DNA from: Pseudomonas sp. ATCC PTA-122608
Lineage (GTDB): Bacteria > Pseudomonadota > Gammaproteobacteria > Pseudomonadales > Pseudomonadaceae
Assembly (NCBI RefSeq): GCF_001952855.1
Contig: NZ_LPNO01000019.1
Span: 96,709-160,708, forward strand
Length of the DNA stretch: 64,000 nucleotides
Direction: 5' to 3'
Below the pieces are notes generated by a model. The model did no database searches. It was not told the origin of the DNA and saw only the letters and a program-made list of their open reading frames with translations. Below, in pieces: positions 61,234 to 64,000 of this stretch. Position 1 is the stretch's first letter. Each line of letters begins with the position of its first letter. Made by a program: the position numbers and the translations under genes.

Positions 61234-62661
61234 TCACAACGACAACACCCCGCTGTACAACCCATACGCCGCCAGGCTCGCCCCGGCGAACACGCAGGCG
61301 AAGATGCCTTTTTCCAGGTGGGTAAACAAGGGCCGGCCCTGCTCGCGCTTGGCCAGGGCAAACAGGATCACCCCCGGCGCATACAGCAGCGCCGACAGCA
61401 GCAGGTATTTCAAACCTCCGGCGTAAAGCAGCCACACCGCGTAAGCCAGGGCGATCAGGCTCACCAGCAAGTCCTTCATGCGTTCGCCATGAGCGCCTTC
61501 GTAGGTTTCACCGCGCCCGCTCAACAGCACCGCATAAGCCGCCGACCACAGGTAGGGCACCAAAATCATCGACGACGCCAGGTAGATCAGGGTGGTGTAG
61601 GTGCTTTCCGAAAACAGCGTGATCACCAGGAACAGCTGGATCATCACATTGGTCAGCCACAACGCGTTGACCGGCACCTGGTTGACGTTTTCCTTTTTCA
61701 GGAATGCGGGCATGGTTTTGTCATGGGCGGTGGCGTAGAGAATTTCGGCGCAGAGCAACGCCCACGACAGCAGCGCACCCAGCAACGAAACCGCCAGCCC
61801 GATGCTGATCAACAGCGCACCCCACGGGCCGACGATATGTTCCAGCACCCCGGCCAGGGACGGGTTTTGCAGGTTGGCCAGTTCCGGCTGGCTCATGATC
61901 CCAAGCGACAGCAGGTTGACCAACACCAGCAGCGCCAACACGCCAAGAAAGCCAATCACCGTGGCCCGCCCCACGTCCGAGCGCTTCTCGGCCCGCGCCG
62001 AGTAGACACTGGCGCCCTCGATGCCGATAAACACAAACACCGTGACCAGCATCATGCTACGCACCTGGTTCACCACGCCGCCGAACTTCGGGTTGCTCAG
62101 GCCCCAGATATCCCGGGTAAAGATGTCGGCCTTGAATGCCACGGCGGCGATCACGATAAACATCACCAACGGCACGATCTTGGCCACAGTGGTGATCTGA
62201 TTGATAAACGCCGCCTCCTTGATCCCGCGCATCACCAGAAAATGCACAGCCCACAGCAATACTGACGCACAGCCGATGGCCACCGGGGTATTGCCCTGGC
62301 CGAACACCGGGAAGAAGTAGCCAAGGGTGCTGAACAGCAACACGAAGTAACCGACGTTGCCCATCCAGGCGCTGATCCAGTAGCCCCAGGCCGAAGAAAA
62401 GCCCATGTAGTCGCCGAACCCGGCCTTGGCGTAGGCATACACCCCGGAATCCAGTTCTGGCTTGCGATTGGCCAAGGTCTGGAACACGAAGGCCAGGGTC
62501 AGCATGCCCACCGCGGTAATTCCCCAGCCAATCAACACCGCGCCCACTTCAGCCCGCGCCGCCATGTTCTGCGGCAACGAGAAGATCCCGCCGCCGATCA
62601 TCGAGCCCACGACCAAGGCGATCAAGGCGTTGAGGCGAAGCTTTTCTGACGCTTGGGGCAT
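61234..62661 (-). CDS. APC-family basic amino-acid antiporter, ArcD-like
   Basis: A 475-residue membrane protein with 12-14 helices. The first helix VVGSMIGGGIFSLPQNMAAR is diagnostic for the arginine/ornithine or lysine antiporter subgroup of APC. It is nearly identical in pattern to the divergent arcD, so the pair arose by duplication. It is followed immediately by alkA, an unexpected partner. The start is MPQASEKLRLN behind AGGAA. Confidence 0.88.
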   Translation of the reverse strand: MPQASEKLRLNALIALVVGSMIGGGIFSLPQNMAARAEVGAVLIGWGITAVGMLTLAFVFQTLANRKPELDSGVYAYAKAGFGDYMGFSSAWGYWISAWMGNVGYFVLLFSTLGYFFPVFGQGNTPVAIGCASVLLWAVHFLVMRGIKEAAFINQITTVAKIVPLVMFIVIAAVAFKADIFTRDIWGLSNPKFGGVVNQVRSMMLVTVFVFIGIEGASVYSARAEKRSDVGRATVIGFLGVLALLVLVNLLSLGIMSQPELANLQNPSLAGVLEHIVGPWGALLISIGLAVSLLGALLSWALLCAEILYATAHDKTMPAFLKKENVNQVPVNALWLTNVMIQLFLVITLFSESTYTTLIYLASSMILVPYLWSAAYAVLLSGRGETYEGAHGERMKDLLVSLIALAYAVWLLYAGGLKYLLLSALLYAPGVILFALAKREQGRPLFTHLEKGIFACVFAGASLAAYGLYSGVLSL

Positions 62662-62735
62662 GGGTATTCCTGAATAAAGAAACAGCTGTTGAGGCAACAA
62701 GCGTGCACTCAACTAATTTATCTAACGCCAGCAGC

Positions 62736-62759
62736 GTTTATTAGATATAGCTAATAAAC
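62736..62759. promoter_or_regulatory. Palindrome in the antiporter divergent region
   Basis: GTTTATTAG and CTAATAAAC, perfect 9-bp arms around ATATAG, 75 bp before the alkA-side antiporter gene. It could be an operator. The rest of the 450-bp gap is AT-rich and no complete ANR box (TTGAT-N4-ATCAA) was seen, only the half TTGAT at about 63055. Confidence 0.5.
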
Positions 62760-63111
62760 CCTAACGCCTCATAACTTAAAGGCATGACAGTAAACAACCT
62801 TCGAGCAAATTTATAATTTAAATAATGATTGAACTTTCCAGACAGTGAAGCGATGCGCAATCCCTTTCCAAAAAGTTTGCATATCTGAAAAATCGAACTA
62901 GCTTCAAACGTCCATGCTAATGAGAAAACCTGCTGATTGAAACGTAGAAACGCTCTACAACGAGCCTCTGCGTGGCGCTAGAGCGCCCGGACCTTTCATC
63001 ATAAGTCATTAATTCACAATGGAATGTGCCAATGAAGTGATCTGAGTCAGCTGTTTGATTAGCCCACGGATTTATTCTGTGGTCTCTCTTCTCCTGCATT
63101 GGAGTCATGCG

Positions 63112-64000
63112 ATGTCTGAATCTCCCGGAAAACTTCGATTAGGCGCACTGGTTGCACTTGTCGTGGGTTCAATGATTGGTGGCGGGATCTTCTCACTGCC
63201 GCAAAACATGGCGGCCAGCGCCGATGTCGGCGCGGTACTGATTGGTTGGGTGATCACCGCCGTGGGCATGTTGACCCTGGCGTTCGTGTTCCAGACCCTG
63301 GCCAACCGCAAGCCTAACCTCGACGGCGGGGTCTACGCCTACGCCAAGGCCGGGTTTGGCGACTACATGGGTTTCTCGTCTGCCTGGGGCTACTGGATCA
63401 GTGCCTGGCTGGGCAACGTCGGTTACTTCGTGCTGCTGTTCAGCACCCTCGGTTACTTCTTTCCGATCTTCGGCGAAGGCAACACCCCGGCGGCGGTGAT
63501 CGGCGCGTCGGTGCTGCTGTGGGCCGTGCATTTCCTGGTACTGCGCGGGATCAAGGAAGCCGCGTTCATCAACCTGGTAACCACCGTCGCCAAGGTGGTG
63601 CCGCTGGTGCTGTTCGTATTGATCGCGGTGTTCGCGTTCAAGCTGGACATCTTCACCGCTGACATCTGGGGCGTGAAAAACCCGGACCTGGGCAGCGTGA
63701 TGAACCAGGTGCGCAACATGATGCTGGTCACCGTCTGGGTGTTCATCGGCATCGAAGGCGCGAGCATCTTCTCGTCCCGTGCCGAAAAACGCTCCGACGT
63801 CGGTAAGGCCACCGTGATTGGTTTTATCACCGTGCTGCTGTTCCTGATGCTGGTGAACGTGCTGTCCCTGGGGATCATGACCCAACCGGAACTGGCCAAG
63901 CTGCAGAACCCGTCGATGGCCGCCGTGCTGGAACATGTGGTGGGGCATTGGGGCGCGGTGCTGATCAGCGTCGGCTTGATCATTTCCTTGCTCGGGGCGC
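63112..64000 (+). CDS. arcD: Arginine/ornithine antiporter, 3' end cut by window
   Basis: The first 296 codons, reading MSESPGKLRLGALVALVVGS, then MIGGGIFSLPQNMAASADVG. This is the APC arginine/ornithine antiporter pattern; it exchanges arginine for ornithine in the arginine deiminase pathway. In pseudomonads arcD leads arcABC, and those genes may follow outside. GGAG stands 7 bases before the ATG. It is divergent from its paralogue. Confidence 0.82.
   Translation, partial: MSESPGKLRLGALVALVVGSMIGGGIFSLPQNMAASADVGAVLIGWVITAVGMLTLAFVFQTLANRKPNLDGGVYAYAKAGFGDYMGFSSAWGYWISAWLGNVGYFVLLFSTLGYFFPIFGEGNTPAAVIGASVLLWAVHFLVLRGIKEAAFINLVTTVAKVVPLVLFVLIAVFAFKLDIFTADIWGVKNPDLGSVMNQVRNMMLVTVWVFIGIEGASIFSSRAEKRSDVGKATVIGFITVLLFLMLVNVLSLGIMTQPELAKLQNPSMAAVLEHVVGHWGAVLISVGLIISLLGA

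Noticed and set aside
62662..63111. Complete ANR site expected before arcD
   Set aside because: Only a TTGAT half-site was found at about 63055; the second half does not match, so no ANR site is annotated.

Overview
The window is ordinary Pseudomonas chromosome and most likely belongs to the P. fluorescens group. The evidence is high G+C coding sequence, Entner-Doudoroff and periplasmic glucose-uptake genes (zwf-pgl-eda, hexR, gts transporter with oprB), tandem fadD2-fadD1, and a cpxR-cpxP-cpxA order as in other pseudomonads. Many intergenic gaps also carry REP palindromes of the kind typical of this group. No phage, plasmid, CRISPR array, tRNA or rRNA was recognised.

Layout. 1-8 kb: two periplasmic binding proteins (one broken by a nonsense codon), an ECF sigma factor whose 3' end looks fused to a lost receptor gene, a membrane desaturase, small genes, a periplasmic methyltransferase, and a deformylase whose tail has been overwritten by a REP pair. 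9-17 kb: two acyl-CoA ligases facing a lipase and a MaoC hydratase, then small conserved genes and a class V aminotransferase. 17-29 kb: glucose block, with zwf-pgl-eda read divergently from hexR across a HexR-like operator, a hexose-6-phosphate mutarotase, oprB, the gtsABCD sugar importer and an AGE-type sugar epimerase. 29-45 kb: argP facing an ACT-domain gene and argO, sodB, a GGDEF/EAL protein whose GGDEF site is degenerate, an imelysin lipoprotein with a Fur-like box, trkH, regulators, two MFS transporters and several very small genes.

45-64 kb: a nearly 800-bp palindromic element with a REP pair at its centre, an amino-acid permease, and a two-gene cassette made of a 45-residue peptide and an M29-like metallopeptidase. 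The core genes rluB, scpA, scpB, a Sua5/YciO protein, a PHP phosphatase and yciB follow, then cpxR-cpxP-cpxA, a CoA transferase, alkA and two divergent ArcD-type antiporters, the second cut by the window end.

The most unusual locus is the peptide/peptidase cassette at 48.3-49.5 kb. It has a strong ribosome site, an acidic N-terminal half, a hydrophobic C-terminus ending MWPF, an intercistronic hairpin, and a partner that keeps the apparent M29 metal ligands. It has the look of a precursor-peptide system, but no product can be assigned from sequence. A second theme is REP-type repeats altering gene ends: the deformylase lost its C-terminus, and at least two other genes take their stop codon from a repeat.
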